From Sphingobium bisphenolivorans (GTDB taxonomy: Bacteria > Pseudomonadota > Alphaproteobacteria > Sphingomonadales > Sphingomonadaceae), in assembly GCF_000412635.1 (NCBI RefSeq), contig NZ_ASTG01000016.1:1-64000 (forward strand): DNA of 64,000 nucleotides. The letters run 5' to 3'. Each line of letters starts with the position of its first letter. Within the stretch, counting starts at the first letter, position 1. Positions 41,395-49,301 of this stretch are shown in pieces. A program made the position numbers and the translations under genes. A model generated the notes under the pieces. The model saw nothing but the letters and a program-made list of their open reading frames with translations, was not told where the DNA came from and ran no database searches.

Positions 41395-42067
41395 CCTTTC
41401 GCGGCCATTTCGCCTTTCTCCGCCCGCGGGGCAACATCCAGTTCGTCGAGCCTCGTATACCCTGCTTCTAACGCCCCAATCTATCGATCATATCACCACG
41501 CTGTGATCTGCTCGCGTGCCTCGCACAGCGCGCCGCTGCCGGCGGCGAGGTTTTCAGCCATGTGGGAAGCGTTCTCAATTTCTGGGATAAGCAGGTCACC
41601 GCCTCTGACCGAGCACGAATTCAAGGAACAACGGGGACCGATTCTGACAGCCGATCTCGGCAGTTATATCAGGTAGCGGCTCCGGACGGGCCGCTGTGAT
41701 ATATCCGCCGTCGCCATCGGGGGAGTTTTTCACCGACGCCGCTAAGCGGGTCGTGACCGAGATAGCCCGCGGTGTCTCTCCATGAACTCCCCGCCTGGCC
41801 CTCCCCATGATCGCCTTCAATCGGTGGCCATCGCCGGAGCCGTTCACGTTGGAGCGCATGGGCCGCGCCCTGAACCAGAACCAGCGCAAGCTGCGCGTGC
41901 TGTTCAGGGGAGGGCGGTCGCAAAGGCGCACGCAACCGGTATCGACGACGCCTCAACTAATGAGTGGCTCAGCCCAGTCGCGCCTCACCTCGCCGCTACG
42001 AAGCAGTCCACTGCCCAATCATAGGTTATGAAGGGCAGCCATCCCGGCACATGAGAGGATCGTCAAA
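41395..42067. other. Long non-coding stretch with a large inverted repeat
   Basis: Apart from short overlapping open frames with no recognisable family, I see no gene in these 673 bases. The clearest structure is the imperfect hairpin at 41665-41703. A short fragment reading GEFFTDAAKRVVTEIARG near 41725-41775 might be gene debris but is not identifiable. Confidence 0.4.
41665..41703. repeat. Imperfect inverted repeat, arms TATATCA...TGATATA with inner AGCGGC/GCCGCT
   Basis: The outer arms (7 bases) and inner arms (6 bases) pair with small bulges around a loop centred at about 41684. It could be a transcription attenuator, an operator or debris of a mobile element end. Confidence 0.4.
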
Positions 42068-42295
42068 ATGGCGAATCAAGATCAAGGTAATCAGATGGGC
42101 AGCCAGCAGGGCGGACGTCAGAACCCAAATCCTGGACAGCAGCAGCAGGATACCGGAGGCGGACAAGGCGGGCGGCAACAAGGCGGCCAGCAGGACCGGA
42201 ACCCGGGCCAGCAAAATCAGCAGGATGAGCAGCGGCGGCAGCAGGGCGGCGGCAAACAGGAACGCCGCGACGACCAGGGCGGACAGCAGCGCTGA
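42068..42295 (+). CDS. Gln/Gly-rich hydrophilic small protein
   Basis: The 75-residue protein is composed almost entirely of Gln, Gly, Asn, Asp, Arg and Lys, with repeated GGQQ-like blocks and no hydrophobic segment. It resembles hydrophilin- or GsiB/KGG-like stress proteins, which are soluble and unstructured. GAGG precedes the ATG at about nine bases. A strong rho-independent terminator follows 16 bases after the stop, which supports it being a real expressed gene. A LigD-type ligase remnant lies just downstream; such proteins often travel with desiccation and DNA-repair genes. Confidence 0.65.
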   Translation: MANQDQGNQMGSQQGGRQNPNPGQQQQDTGGGQGGRQQGGQQDRNPGQQNQQDEQRRQQGGGKQERRDDQGGQQR

Positions 42296-42311
42296 TCTGA
42301 GATGAGCGCAG

Positions 42312-42343
42312 AAAGGGGGCCGCCCTCGCGGGTGGCCCTTTTT
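42312..42343 (+). terminator. Rho-independent terminator
   Basis: A 14-pair stem with three wobbles (AAAGGGGGCCGCCC against GGGTGGCCCTTTTT, loop TCGC) has its T-run as part of the 3' arm, followed by TTTC. It lies 16 bases past the stop of the Gln/Gly-rich gene. Confidence 0.85.
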
Positions 42344-42435
42344 CTTGCCTTCTCCCTGACGAAGCCGACTGGATCGGCAGGGATCATGGATTAATGCTGG
42401 CACAGCCGACCACTCATTCGCGCCTAGCGTCAACG

Positions 42436-42600
42436 ATGCAGCCGACGCTGGTCGTGACCCGCGGAAGGCCAGAAATGGTTCCACGAAATCGAATATGACG
42501 GCCATTGGACCGAGCTGCTGCTGAACGGCCCGAAAGCCAGGCCTTCACGCGCAATGGGCACGACCCGAGCGACAAGTATCGGCCAATCTGGAGTGCCCGA
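42436..42600 (+). pseudogene. Remnant of a LigD-type ATP-dependent DNA ligase
   Basis: Three short segments in different frames read as consecutive parts of the LigD ligase domain: MQPTLV at 42436, then AEGQKWFHEIEYDGHWTEL from 42461, then AFTRNGHDPSDKYRPIW about 42550-42600. In active ligases the middle motif is EIKYDGYR with the AMP-accepting Lys; here Lys is Glu. With at least two frame breaks and a lost lysine the gene is dead. I do not see the rest of the ligase or Ku nearby. Confidence 0.75.
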
Positions 42601-43033
42601 AAAGATAAGCGGTCAGTCCGCAGCTGAGAACGAAAGATCGGCGCCTGAACGATCACAAAGGGTTGCTGTGAGCAATAGATCGCGCGTTCGATACTCCGGT
42701 AGGGCTCTTGGCGTCGGAGCGGATCACATCGCGACCATCAAAAGCGCCATTTCGATCATGCCGAGGTTTTCGGTGCGTGGGGCCGCGGGCGCGTTGAGCT
42801 AAGCGTCAGGGGGTCGCGAGGGCAGGTGGGGAAGGCGCCGGATGGCGCCTTCCGACGAACTTAGGGGTGCGAATGCCCCGAGTCAGGGCTCGATGCTGCG
42901 CTATCATCAGCGCAGCAATCCTTGCCAGTCGTGGCGACTTCTCTGGGGTTGCGTGAAAGAATCGCCTGAAGGATTGGCTAGTTTATGATATAGCAGCCGA
43001 CCATCGACCCGCTCTCAATTCCAGGTGATGGCG
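42601..43033. other. Non-coding stretch after the ligase remnant
   Basis: No convincing gene. The clearest element is a perfect nine-base-stem hairpin at 42831-42852 (GAAGGCGCC-GGAT-GGCGCCTTC) with no T-run after it. The rest may be gene debris. Confidence 0.45.
42831..42852. repeat. Perfect 9-bp hairpin GAAGGCGCC-GGAT-GGCGCCTTC
   Basis: The stem is perfect with a four-base loop and very GC-rich. It has no adjoining T-tract, so its role as a terminator is uncertain. Confidence 0.45.
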
Positions 43034-44812
43034 ATGGACAAGACCGCAGGTTCACTGTCCCTCATGACAGCGGCGGTCATGCTGATGAGCGTGGCCCCGG
43101 TCCCGCATGACAGCTTTCCCGCCAATCTGCTCGCGCGTCTCGACCCAGGCGCCACGGCACGCAATCTTTGCGGCCGTCAGGACGGCACTGGCCAGCCGAT
43201 GCGCGCGATGCTCTCCCTCGCAGCGGCCGTTGTTCAAACCCAATCCAACATGCGAGCGCCCCTGTACGACGGTCTGGGGGAGGTCCGCCTTCCCATCACG
43301 GCGAGCAATTCGTTGGCGCAGCGTTTCTTCGACCAGGGATTGGCTTTCGCCTACGGCTTCAATCATGCAGGCGCGATCGCCTCCTTCCGCGAAGCACAGC
43401 GGCTTGATCCCGCTTGCGCGATGTGCTTCTGGGGTGAGGCGCTTGCCCATGGCCCTAATATCAACGCACCGATGAACCCAGCGACCAATGCGCGGGCACT
43501 CGGCCTCGCGCGCTACGCCCAGTGGCTGGCCCGCAATGGGAGCCCCGCCGAGCAGCAGCTGACGGCTGCCATGATCAAACGCTATTCGGCCGATCCCAAA
43601 GCTGAACGGGCCGGACTGGACGCAGCCTATGCCGACGCCATGCTGGCCGCGGCAATGGCGCAACCGGCCCATGATGACATTGCGCTGCTCGCGGCCGAGG
43701 CGGCGATGGACACGCGGCCGTGGGATTATTGGCTCGCTGATGGGCGGACGCCGCAGCCCCGATTGGGCGAGGCCGTACGCCTGGTGGAAACGGTGCTTGC
43801 GCGCAACCCGGACCATCCTCAAGCGCTGCATCTCTATATTCATCTGATGGAGAATGGGCCTGATCCCAGGCGGGCCGAGGCAGCGGCCGATCGACTGGCC
43901 AGACCGTTGGCGGCAAAATCGGGCCATCTCGTCCATATGCCGGCGCATATCTATTATCGCCTGGGTCGATGGAAAGATTCCATGCGGGTCAACATCGCCG
44001 CCGCACGCGCCGACGAGGAATGGATCAGGTCGAGCGGAGACAGGGGGCTGGTCCGCTACGGCTACTATCCCCACAATGTCCATTTCATCGTGACTTCGGC
44101 GCAGATGGCCGGAGACATGGCGACCGCAATTCGCGAGGCGCAGCGGCTCGAAACGATTCTCGACACTGGCACGAGCGCGAAGATCGCATGGGTCCAGGCG
44201 ATCCATGCAGCACCTTATTTCGCCGCGGCGCAATTTGCGACGCCCGAGCAGATTCTTTCCATGCGACCGCCTGACGATCGCCTCCCTTATGCGGTGGCGA
44301 TGCGGCATTATGCGCGTGCATTGGCTCATGCGCAGCGGCGAAACCGCGTGGGATTTGAAGAGGAATTGGCGAATCTGAGCGCCTTGCGCCGCAGCGAAGC
44401 CTTGCAGCCGATGATCGACCAAGGGGTCCCCGCCCGCGATCTCCTGCAGCTTGCCGCGACGGTTGCGCTCGCGCGCTGGGCGCAGGCCGGCGGTCGCTAT
44501 CACGAGGCGGAGAAACACTATCGGAAGGCGGTCAGGATCGAGGAGAAGATCCCCTATATGGAACCGCCCTACTGGTATTATCCCGTCCAACAATCCCTTG
44601 GGGGCGTGCTGTACCGCCAAGCACGGTACGATGAGGCGATCGCCGCTTTCACCGCAGCGCTCGCGCGTTCGCCGAATAATGGGTGGGCTCTCTACGGCAT
44701 AGCCTTTTCGCAACGCGCGCTCGGCAGGTGGGCGCATGCCGCTGCCGCCCAGGCTGCCTTCAAGCGGGTTTGGGCTGGCGATCCAACGTGGTTGAGAATG
44801 GATCGGCTATAA
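43034..44812 (+). CDS. Secreted or membrane-anchored TPR-repeat protein
   Basis: The 592-residue protein starts MDKTAGSLSLMTAAVMLMSVAP, a possible signal peptide. The following part has TPR-like helical pairs, for example FFDQGLAFAYGFNHAGAIASFREAQRLDPACAMCFWGEALAHGPNINAPM (first repeats), a middle region with HIYYRLGRWKDSMRVN, and C-terminal repeats with YDEAIAAFTAALARSPNNGWALYG. The conserved NHAGAIASFREAQ...CAMC(Y/F)WGEALAHGPN block marks a known family of bacterial TPR proteins without assigned function. Alternative starts at 43025 and 43028 exist; the ATG at 43034 has an AGGTG site. It is convergent with the regulator gene. Confidence 0.8.
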   Translation: MDKTAGSLSLMTAAVMLMSVAPVPHDSFPANLLARLDPGATARNLCGRQDGTGQPMRAMLSLAAAVVQTQSNMRAPLYDGLGEVRLPITASNSLAQRFFDQGLAFAYGFNHAGAIASFREAQRLDPACAMCFWGEALAHGPNINAPMNPATNARALGLARYAQWLARNGSPAEQQLTAAMIKRYSADPKAERAGLDAAYADAMLAAAMAQPAHDDIALLAAEAAMDTRPWDYWLADGRTPQPRLGEAVRLVETVLARNPDHPQALHLYIHLMENGPDPRRAEAAADRLARPLAAKSGHLVHMPAHIYYRLGRWKDSMRVNIAAARADEEWIRSSGDRGLVRYGYYPHNVHFIVTSAQMAGDMATAIREAQRLETILDTGTSAKIAWVQAIHAAPYFAAAQFATPEQILSMRPPDDRLPYAVAMRHYARALAHAQRRNRVGFEEELANLSALRRSEALQPMIDQGVPARDLLQLAATVALARWAQAGGRYHEAEKHYRKAVRIEEKIPYMEPPYWYYPVQQSLGGVLYRQARYDEAIAAFTAALARSPNNGWALYGIAFSQRALGRWAHAAAAQAAFKRVWAGDPTWLRMDRL

Positions 44813-44901
44813 TGAATATCGCCAGCGGCGTGACAGGGGGATGAAGCCCTTACCCCGGCTTGGCGCTACGCGCAGCGGTGAGTGGGTTGGTTCGACCATT
44901 G

Positions 44902-46452
44902 TCACAGGCCGATATCGACCAGCGCCCGCTCGATCGTCTCCCGCGCGACCCCGGGCGCAAAGGGGAAGGATCGCAAGAAGTCGCGCCCGCTGTAATGTGG
45001 TTCGCTCTGGCGGATCGCCGCCAGCCATCGCAAGCAATGATCGCTTCGACCGGCAAGATGGGTCGCGATGGCGGCGATGACCGCGATGTGCTTGTGCGCG
45101 CCGGGCGACCGCGCCGCCCGCTCCGCCAATATCGCGGCCTCTCCATGATCACCGCGCAGGACATGGCTGAGCGCGCAGGTGGCGATCATCGCATAGCGCA
45201 GGGGATCCAGTGGGCTGAGCCGAAGCGCGAGCAGGGCGTCGCTTTCCCCTTGTTCCGGCGCACCTGAGAGCGTCCGCGCCCATGCCTTGCTATAGATGCC
45301 CTGCGCATAGCTGGGGCTGATCCGCGTCGCCTGTTCCAACCAGTCCAGGCTGCCGGCCAGGTCGCCGTTCAACCAGAGCGAGCGGCCCATGTTGAAATGG
45401 CAGAATGGGTCGAGCCGATCGATCTGCACGGCTCTTTCCGCCAGCCGGTGGGCGGCATCGACCTGCCCGGCATGATCATGATCATAACCCAGAAAGGCAT
45501 TTTGGAAATGGGTGAAGGACTTGCCGGCGCAGGCGCGGGCGAACTGGGGATCAGCCTGCATCGCCCGATCGAACAGGCGCGCCGCCATCTGGTTGTCGGC
45601 ACGGTTGAAGCGGAACATATGGTCCAGCCCGGCATGATAGGCTGACCAGGCGCTGAGCTGACTGATGTCCCTACTGCGCGCGAGCTGGGATTCGTGGAGC
45701 GAGATGCTGGTTTCCAGCGCGGCAACGACATTGGCCGCGATGTCGCGGCGCATCGCATGAACATTCGTCACCCGGTCCTCATATCGTTCCGCCCAGATCA
45801 CGCCGCCACTGGCTGTCTCTACCAAGTCGATGGCGCAGAAAATCCCCTCGTCCGACAAGGCGACGCTGCCGGTGAGGCAATAGCGCACGCCCAGTGCCTG
45901 CCCGATGTGCTGATGGTCGATGGGCCCCTCGCGAAATCGGAAGGATGATCCGCGGGCGATTACGAATAACCACCGCAAGCGGGAAAGGTCGGCGATCAAC
46001 TCATCGGCAAGAGCGTCGGCCAGGAAGGCGGCAGGCCCCGCATCGCCCAGCAAACGCAAAGGCAAGACGGCGATCGAAGGTCGGTCCGCCAATGCGTTCT
46101 CCTTCAAGGCATCGGACGGGGCGGCAGGGGCGGAGGGTTGAGCGGGGAAAATCACTGCCCCCACAAAGCGGAAGCCTCGGCCATGGATGGTCCGGACCAG
46201 CCGCTGCTGCAGGCCGTTGTCGCCGATCGCCTTGCGCGCGGACTTGATGCGGGAGGCTATCGCGGCTTCGGACACGACGCGGTTGTTCCAGATCTTCTCG
46301 ATTATCTCGTCCTTGCTCACCATTCGGTCGCGGTTGGCGACGAGCAGGGCGAGCAAAGACAGGACTTGCGGTTCGACCGGGACTGGCGTGCCGCCCCTTC
46401 GCAGTTCGAAACGCGCGACGTCCAGCTCGAACGGATCGAAGCGGTAAATCAT
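44902..46452 (-). CDS. Winged-helix transcriptional regulator with TolB-like and TPR regions (CadC-like)
   Basis: The 516-residue protein has an OmpR/PhoB-type winged helix at residues 1-95 (FELDVARFELRRGG, EPQVLSLLALLVANRDRMVSKDEIIEKIW, AIASRIKSARKAIGDNG), then the TolB-like adenylate-cyclase-associated domain (SIAVLPLRLLGDAG, FLADALADELIADLSR, LTGSV, WAERYED), and then TPR-type repeats. These regulators are often called CadC-type and may be soluble here as no membrane helix is clear. The start MIYRFDP fits the family. It is convergent with the TPR-protein gene. Confidence 0.85.
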   Translation of the reverse strand: MIYRFDPFELDVARFELRRGGTPVPVEPQVLSLLALLVANRDRMVSKDEIIEKIWNNRVVSEAAIASRIKSARKAIGDNGLQQRLVRTIHGRGFRFVGAVIFPAQPSAPAAPSDALKENALADRPSIAVLPLRLLGDAGPAAFLADALADELIADLSRLRWLFVIARGSSFRFREGPIDHQHIGQALGVRYCLTGSVALSDEGIFCAIDLVETASGGVIWAERYEDRVTNVHAMRRDIAANVVAALETSISLHESQLARSRDISQLSAWSAYHAGLDHMFRFNRADNQMAARLFDRAMQADPQFARACAGKSFTHFQNAFLGYDHDHAGQVDAAHRLAERAVQIDRLDPFCHFNMGRSLWLNGDLAGSLDWLEQATRISPSYAQGIYSKAWARTLSGAPEQGESDALLALRLSPLDPLRYAMIATCALSHVLRGDHGEAAILAERAARSPGAHKHIAVIAAIATHLAGRSDHCLRWLAAIRQSEPHYSGRDFLRSFPFAPGVARETIERALVDIGL

Positions 46453-46586
46453 GCCCCGTCTGCCGCAAGAATCCCGGCGATCTTCATGAATTCTCCATCC
46501 CGCCTTCAAGCTTCGCCTTGGCGCCTGGCCTATTGTCGCAACATCAGGTCGAAGCGGCCTGATCTTTTAGCATGAAGGAGAGGAAA

Positions 46587-46811
46587 ATGCCGCTCGTTAC
46601 GATCGACGTCATCAAGGACGTTTTCACCCCCGAGGAAAAGCGCCGGCTGATCACCAATGTGACCGAAGCCCTGATCGAAGTGGAGGGCGAAGCCATGCGC
46701 CAGGTGACATGGGTCCGCATCAAAGAGGTGGAACAGGGCGACTGGGGCATTGGCGGCCAGTTGCTGCGCGCCGCCGATGTGCACGCCATGGCCGGCAAGG
46801 TTCCAGCCTGA
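46587..46811 (+). CDS. 4-oxalocrotonate tautomerase family protein
   Basis: The 74-residue protein begins [21 protein letters not shown]; after removal of Met the catalytic Pro1 is exposed. Length and the pattern [16 protein letters not shown] match the family of small tautomerases that act on enol/keto compounds in aromatic degradation. The ATG at 46587 has GGAGAGG five bases upstream; an in-frame start further up is not needed. The next gene (UrrA-type) follows 26 bases later. Confidence 0.9.
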   Translation: MPLVTIDVIKDVFTPEEKRRLITNVTEALIEVEGEAMRQVTWVRIKEVEQGDWGIGGQLLRAADVHAMAGKVPA

Positions 46812-46837
46812 ACGGGAAACAGGGAGAGGAGGCCGAC

Positions 46838-47173
46838 ATGAAGGGATGGCGAACGGCACTGCCGCTGGCGGTGGGCCTGGCAAGCCCGGACCTTGCAGCC
46901 GCGATGGAGCATGGGGCCAGCACGGCCGTCAGCTACGCCGATTTGGATTTGTCGAAACAGGCGGATGCCCGTCGCCTGCGGGCGCGGGCAGGAAAGGCGA
47001 TCCGCAGTCTCTGTACGCAGCCGCGTCAGGGAGTGCTGGCGAGCCCCGCAGAAATCCTTTGCCGCCGAGCTGCGATGGTGAAGGCGCAGGCGCAAATCGA
47101 GCGCGCCGTGGCGCTCGCGGTCGATCGGCGAAGTCTAACCCAAAGCCGCCTCGCCACGGCTGCGACGCGTTAA
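46838..47173 (+). CDS. UrrA-family small periplasmic protein
   Basis: The 111-residue protein has a signal peptide (MKGWRTALPLAVGLASPDLAAA) and a mature part with SYADLDLSKQADARRLRARAGKAIRSLC, two conserved cysteines (about residues 59 and 76) and an alpha-helical C-terminus. This matches the UrrA family common in sphingomonads, whose function is unknown; gene names come from uranium-responsive regulation in Caulobacter. AGGGAGAGGAGG is an excellent ribosome-binding site. It is probably co-transcribed with the tautomerase gene. Confidence 0.8.
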   Translation: MKGWRTALPLAVGLASPDLAAAMEHGASTAVSYADLDLSKQADARRLRARAGKAIRSLCTQPRQGVLASPAEILCRRAAMVKAQAQIERAVALAVDRRSLTQSRLATAATR

Positions 47174-47177
47174 GCCT

Positions 47178-47210
47178 AAGCCCCGTCCCCGCCTGGCTGA
47201 GATGGGGCTT
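47178..47210 (+). terminator. Possible terminator hairpin after the UrrA gene
   Basis: AAGCCCC at 47178 pairs with GGGGCTT at 47204, with a 19-base loop, and is followed by CTTGG. The stem is short and the loop long, so this is a moderate candidate. Confidence 0.4.
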
Positions 47211-47354
47211 CTTGGATATCCACGGGAGCAGGCCGTCCGCTGCTGGACGGGCAAACTCCTCCGCTGAATGGCGATAAGGGGTCTGAGCTGAGTGGCTAGG
47301 ATCCTGCGAATAACGCGCCGAGGAGCTGACCGGTTAGTCGGTCAAGCACCTGCT

Positions 47355-47880
47355 CTACTTGCTACCGATGGGGTCTGCGGTACCGTCCGGATCTGGCAGG
47401 GCGGTTCCGCTCTTGTGCGGCGCACCGCCCCCATGGAGGAGCAGTATCCCAGCAAGATGGGGCGCGGCCATGGAGGTGCCCGAAAGGGTGGCGTAAGTTC
47501 CGCCTTTGTAGGTCGATAATATGGAACTGCCCGGCTCGGCGAAGTCGATCGGCGGATTGCCCCAGTTCGAGTATCGGGCGAACACGTCCTTGTTGTCGAT
47601 GGCAGAACAAGTGTAGACGCGCTGCGCATTCACGCGGGCTGGAGAATAGTTGGCTGCATCTGCCGATGAGTTTCCAGCGGCAATTGCCGCGTAATAGCCC
47701 GCGTTGGCGGCAGCAATCACTGCTTGATCCAGTTCCGGCAATCCCGTCATTATGAGGCTGAGATTGATGACGTCGCCAGGGTGGTTTTTCCCCGGTGATC
47801 CACTCAAGAAGACCGTCGAAGTCCCCATCATCCTTGGCATCCCACAGCCCGATTTTACAGTTCGGTCGTGGAGGCCCCTT
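47355..47880 (-). pseudogene. 5'-truncated and frameshifted S8 (subtilisin-like) peptidase
   Basis: The 161-residue minus-strand frame holds the C-terminal half of a subtilase: DVINLSL, the oxyanion Asn in AAGNSSADAANYSP, the catalytic Ser in LSGTSMAAPHLAGILLL and a family-typical DPDGTADPI tail. Upstream, the expected preceding segment (GLWDAKDDGDFDGLLEWI) is in another frame, showing a frameshift near 47790. The catalytic Asp and His segments are absent because the gene is cut at about 47880. The product cannot be active. Confidence 0.75.
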
Positions 47881-48078
47881 GGGCGGAAAGATGGGCACTG
47901 ATCGCGCCTATGTGCAGTGCGACTTTCAAAAGGAGCCCACGCCAGCGCACACAGCAGGGCTGGAGCCTCGCACGTTCACGCCTAGTGAGACGCTACAGTG
48001 GAGGATGAGCCGCGAAACATTGAAATGGTCCGATGCAGGCCATGACAAGGCCTGGGCAACCAAGCTGCCAAATGGCCG

Positions 48079-48428
48079 CTGTACGAGGGTTTTGGCTTCG
48101 AGAGCTGGTGGGATCTCGATCGCTATACTGCGAACACGCTGCATGGCGGGGCCAACATTACCCGCACCTTCCAGCAAGGCATATTCATGAACACAGACGA
48201 AGTTTACGGAATCGGGAGCTTCACCAAGGGCTTTCATAGCTTTGCCGTAGATATCCAACCGATTACATCACCTGGTTCGTAGACGGCAGGGAGACTTATC
48301 AAGCGGTCAATCCGTTCGCCGGCTTTCGCTGGTACCCCATCATGGATGTCGCCGTTAAGACGAACGGCGATTATGCCGATGGGACGGGAGACATGATTGT
48401 AAAGGAATATCAAGATTGCTCCAACTGA
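48079..48428 (+). pseudogene. Truncated and frameshifted GH16-like beta-glycanase
   Basis: From 48079 the frame reads LYEGFGFESWWDLDRYTANTLHGGANITRTF and continues to FHSFAVDIQ; after a one-base break near 48260 a second frame reads DYITWFVDGRETYQ, FRWYPIMDVAVKTNGDYADGTGDMIVKEY. This matches the C-terminal part of GH16 concanavalin-like glycanases. The segment with the catalytic acids would lie upstream and is missing. It lies beside the peptidase fragment, so the area looks like a decayed insertion or deletion junction. Confidence 0.7.
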
Positions 48429-48439
48429 CCGGATCAGGT

Positions 48440-48458
48440 GCGGCCTTAGAAGGGCCGC
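48440..48458. repeat. Hairpin GCGGCC-TTAGAAG-GGCCGC after the GH16 remnant
   Basis: A perfect six-base stem and seven-base loop lies 12 bases after the remnant stop. No T-run follows; it may be a relic terminator of the glycanase gene. Confidence 0.4.
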
Positions 48459-48470
48459 TCCAGCGGATCA

Positions 48471-48635
48471 TTAGGGCGCCGCCAGCTGAATCAGTTTGGA
48501 ACTAATGTCGAGGCGGTGTCTTGTGTCCGCTTGCCTGCGCAGTTCATCCTGAGCGGTCGTTCCGTAACCAGCCATGAGCTGCATCGATTGGATAGCTGCG
48601 TACGACAAAGAAGGGTCGTGAAGCCATCTGCTCAC
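48471..48635 (-). CDS. Possible small protein following the NAD(P)-binding protein gene
   Basis: An unlisted 54-residue frame starts with GTG three bases after the stop of the NAD(P)-binding protein gene and reads VSRWLHDPSLSYAAIQ, MAGYGTTAQDELRRQAD and HRLDISSKLIQLAAP. The composition looks protein-like, with helical charge pattern, and the gene could be translationally coupled to the upstream one. No family was recognised. It is too short to be sure. Confidence 0.4.
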   Translation of the reverse strand: MSRWLHDPSLSYAAIQSMQLMAGYGTTAQDELRRQADTRHRLDISSKLIQLAAP

Positions 48636-48638
48636 CCA

Positions 48639-49301
48639 TCACTCGCTAACGGCTGCGGTCCGGCTTGATCGTGCGATCGCGGCCGAGTTTATGCGATGGT
48701 TGCCGAGGGTGCCGGCTATCGCGGCATCGATGAGCAAGGCCGAGATCGTCGAGGACGGGCTGATCCGCGCCACGGCCGGCATGAGAGGGTCGGCAATGCG
48801 CAGAAAGCGGTTCATAAATTGCTCGATTGGCCGACTCTCCTTCCGGTTTCCGCCGATAAAGCCGGGGCGAATGATGGTGAGCGATGGGAAATCGAGCTGC
48901 GCTACCGCTTCCTCCAACTCGCCCTTGATCCGCGTGTAGAAGAAGCGTGATTGCGCATTCGCGCCCATGGAGGACGTCAACGCGAAGCGGGGTGCACCGC
49001 CCTCCCGTATCCGCGTGGCGATGGCGAGAGCATAGTCGAAGTCGATGGCGCGATAGGCTGCGGCCGATGGCGTCTTGGCCCGTGTCGTCCCGATCGCACA
49101 AAGGCCGCCGTCCGCGGTCCACCAATCGGCATCGAGCGGCAGGTTGCCGGGATCCACGATCGGGTTCAGGAGCTTGGAGTGGGGTGCAAGCGGTCGGCGC
49201 GTCGGTGCGACGACATGCGTGACCCGCTCGTCCCGCAGAGCCAGCGCCAATGCCTCGCCACCCACCAACCCGGTCGCACCCGCCAGCAGTAGCCTGGTCA
49301 T
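48639..49301 (-). CDS. NAD(P)-binding Rossmann protein (atypical SDR, HTATIP2-like)
   Basis: The 220-residue protein starts MTRLLLAGATGLVGGEALALAL (glycine-rich nucleotide-binding motif GATGLVG), and has CAIGTTRAKTPSAAAYRAIDFDY, typical of the Htatip2/TIP30-like atypical SDR group, and IIRPGFIGG. The catalytic Tyr-Lys pair of classic SDRs is not evident, as is usual for the group. GGGGGAGG precedes the ATG at 49301, which also overlaps the DUF2520 stop (ATGA). It may act as a redox or chaperone-like protein in the same operon. Confidence 0.85.
   Translation of the reverse strand: MTRLLLAGATGLVGGEALALALRDERVTHVVAPTRRPLAPHSKLLNPIVDPGNLPLDADWWTADGGLCAIGTTRAKTPSAAAYRAIDFDYALAIATRIREGGAPRFALTSSMGANAQSRFFYTRIKGELEEAVAQLDFPSLTIIRPGFIGGNRKESRPIEQFMNRFLRIADPLMPAVARISPSSTISALLIDAAIAGTLGNHRINSAAIARSSRTAAVSE

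Noticed and set aside
41782-42024. 80-residue plus-strand frame
   Set aside because: Pro/Ala-rich with no ribosome-binding site and overlapped by other equal-length frames; no family match.
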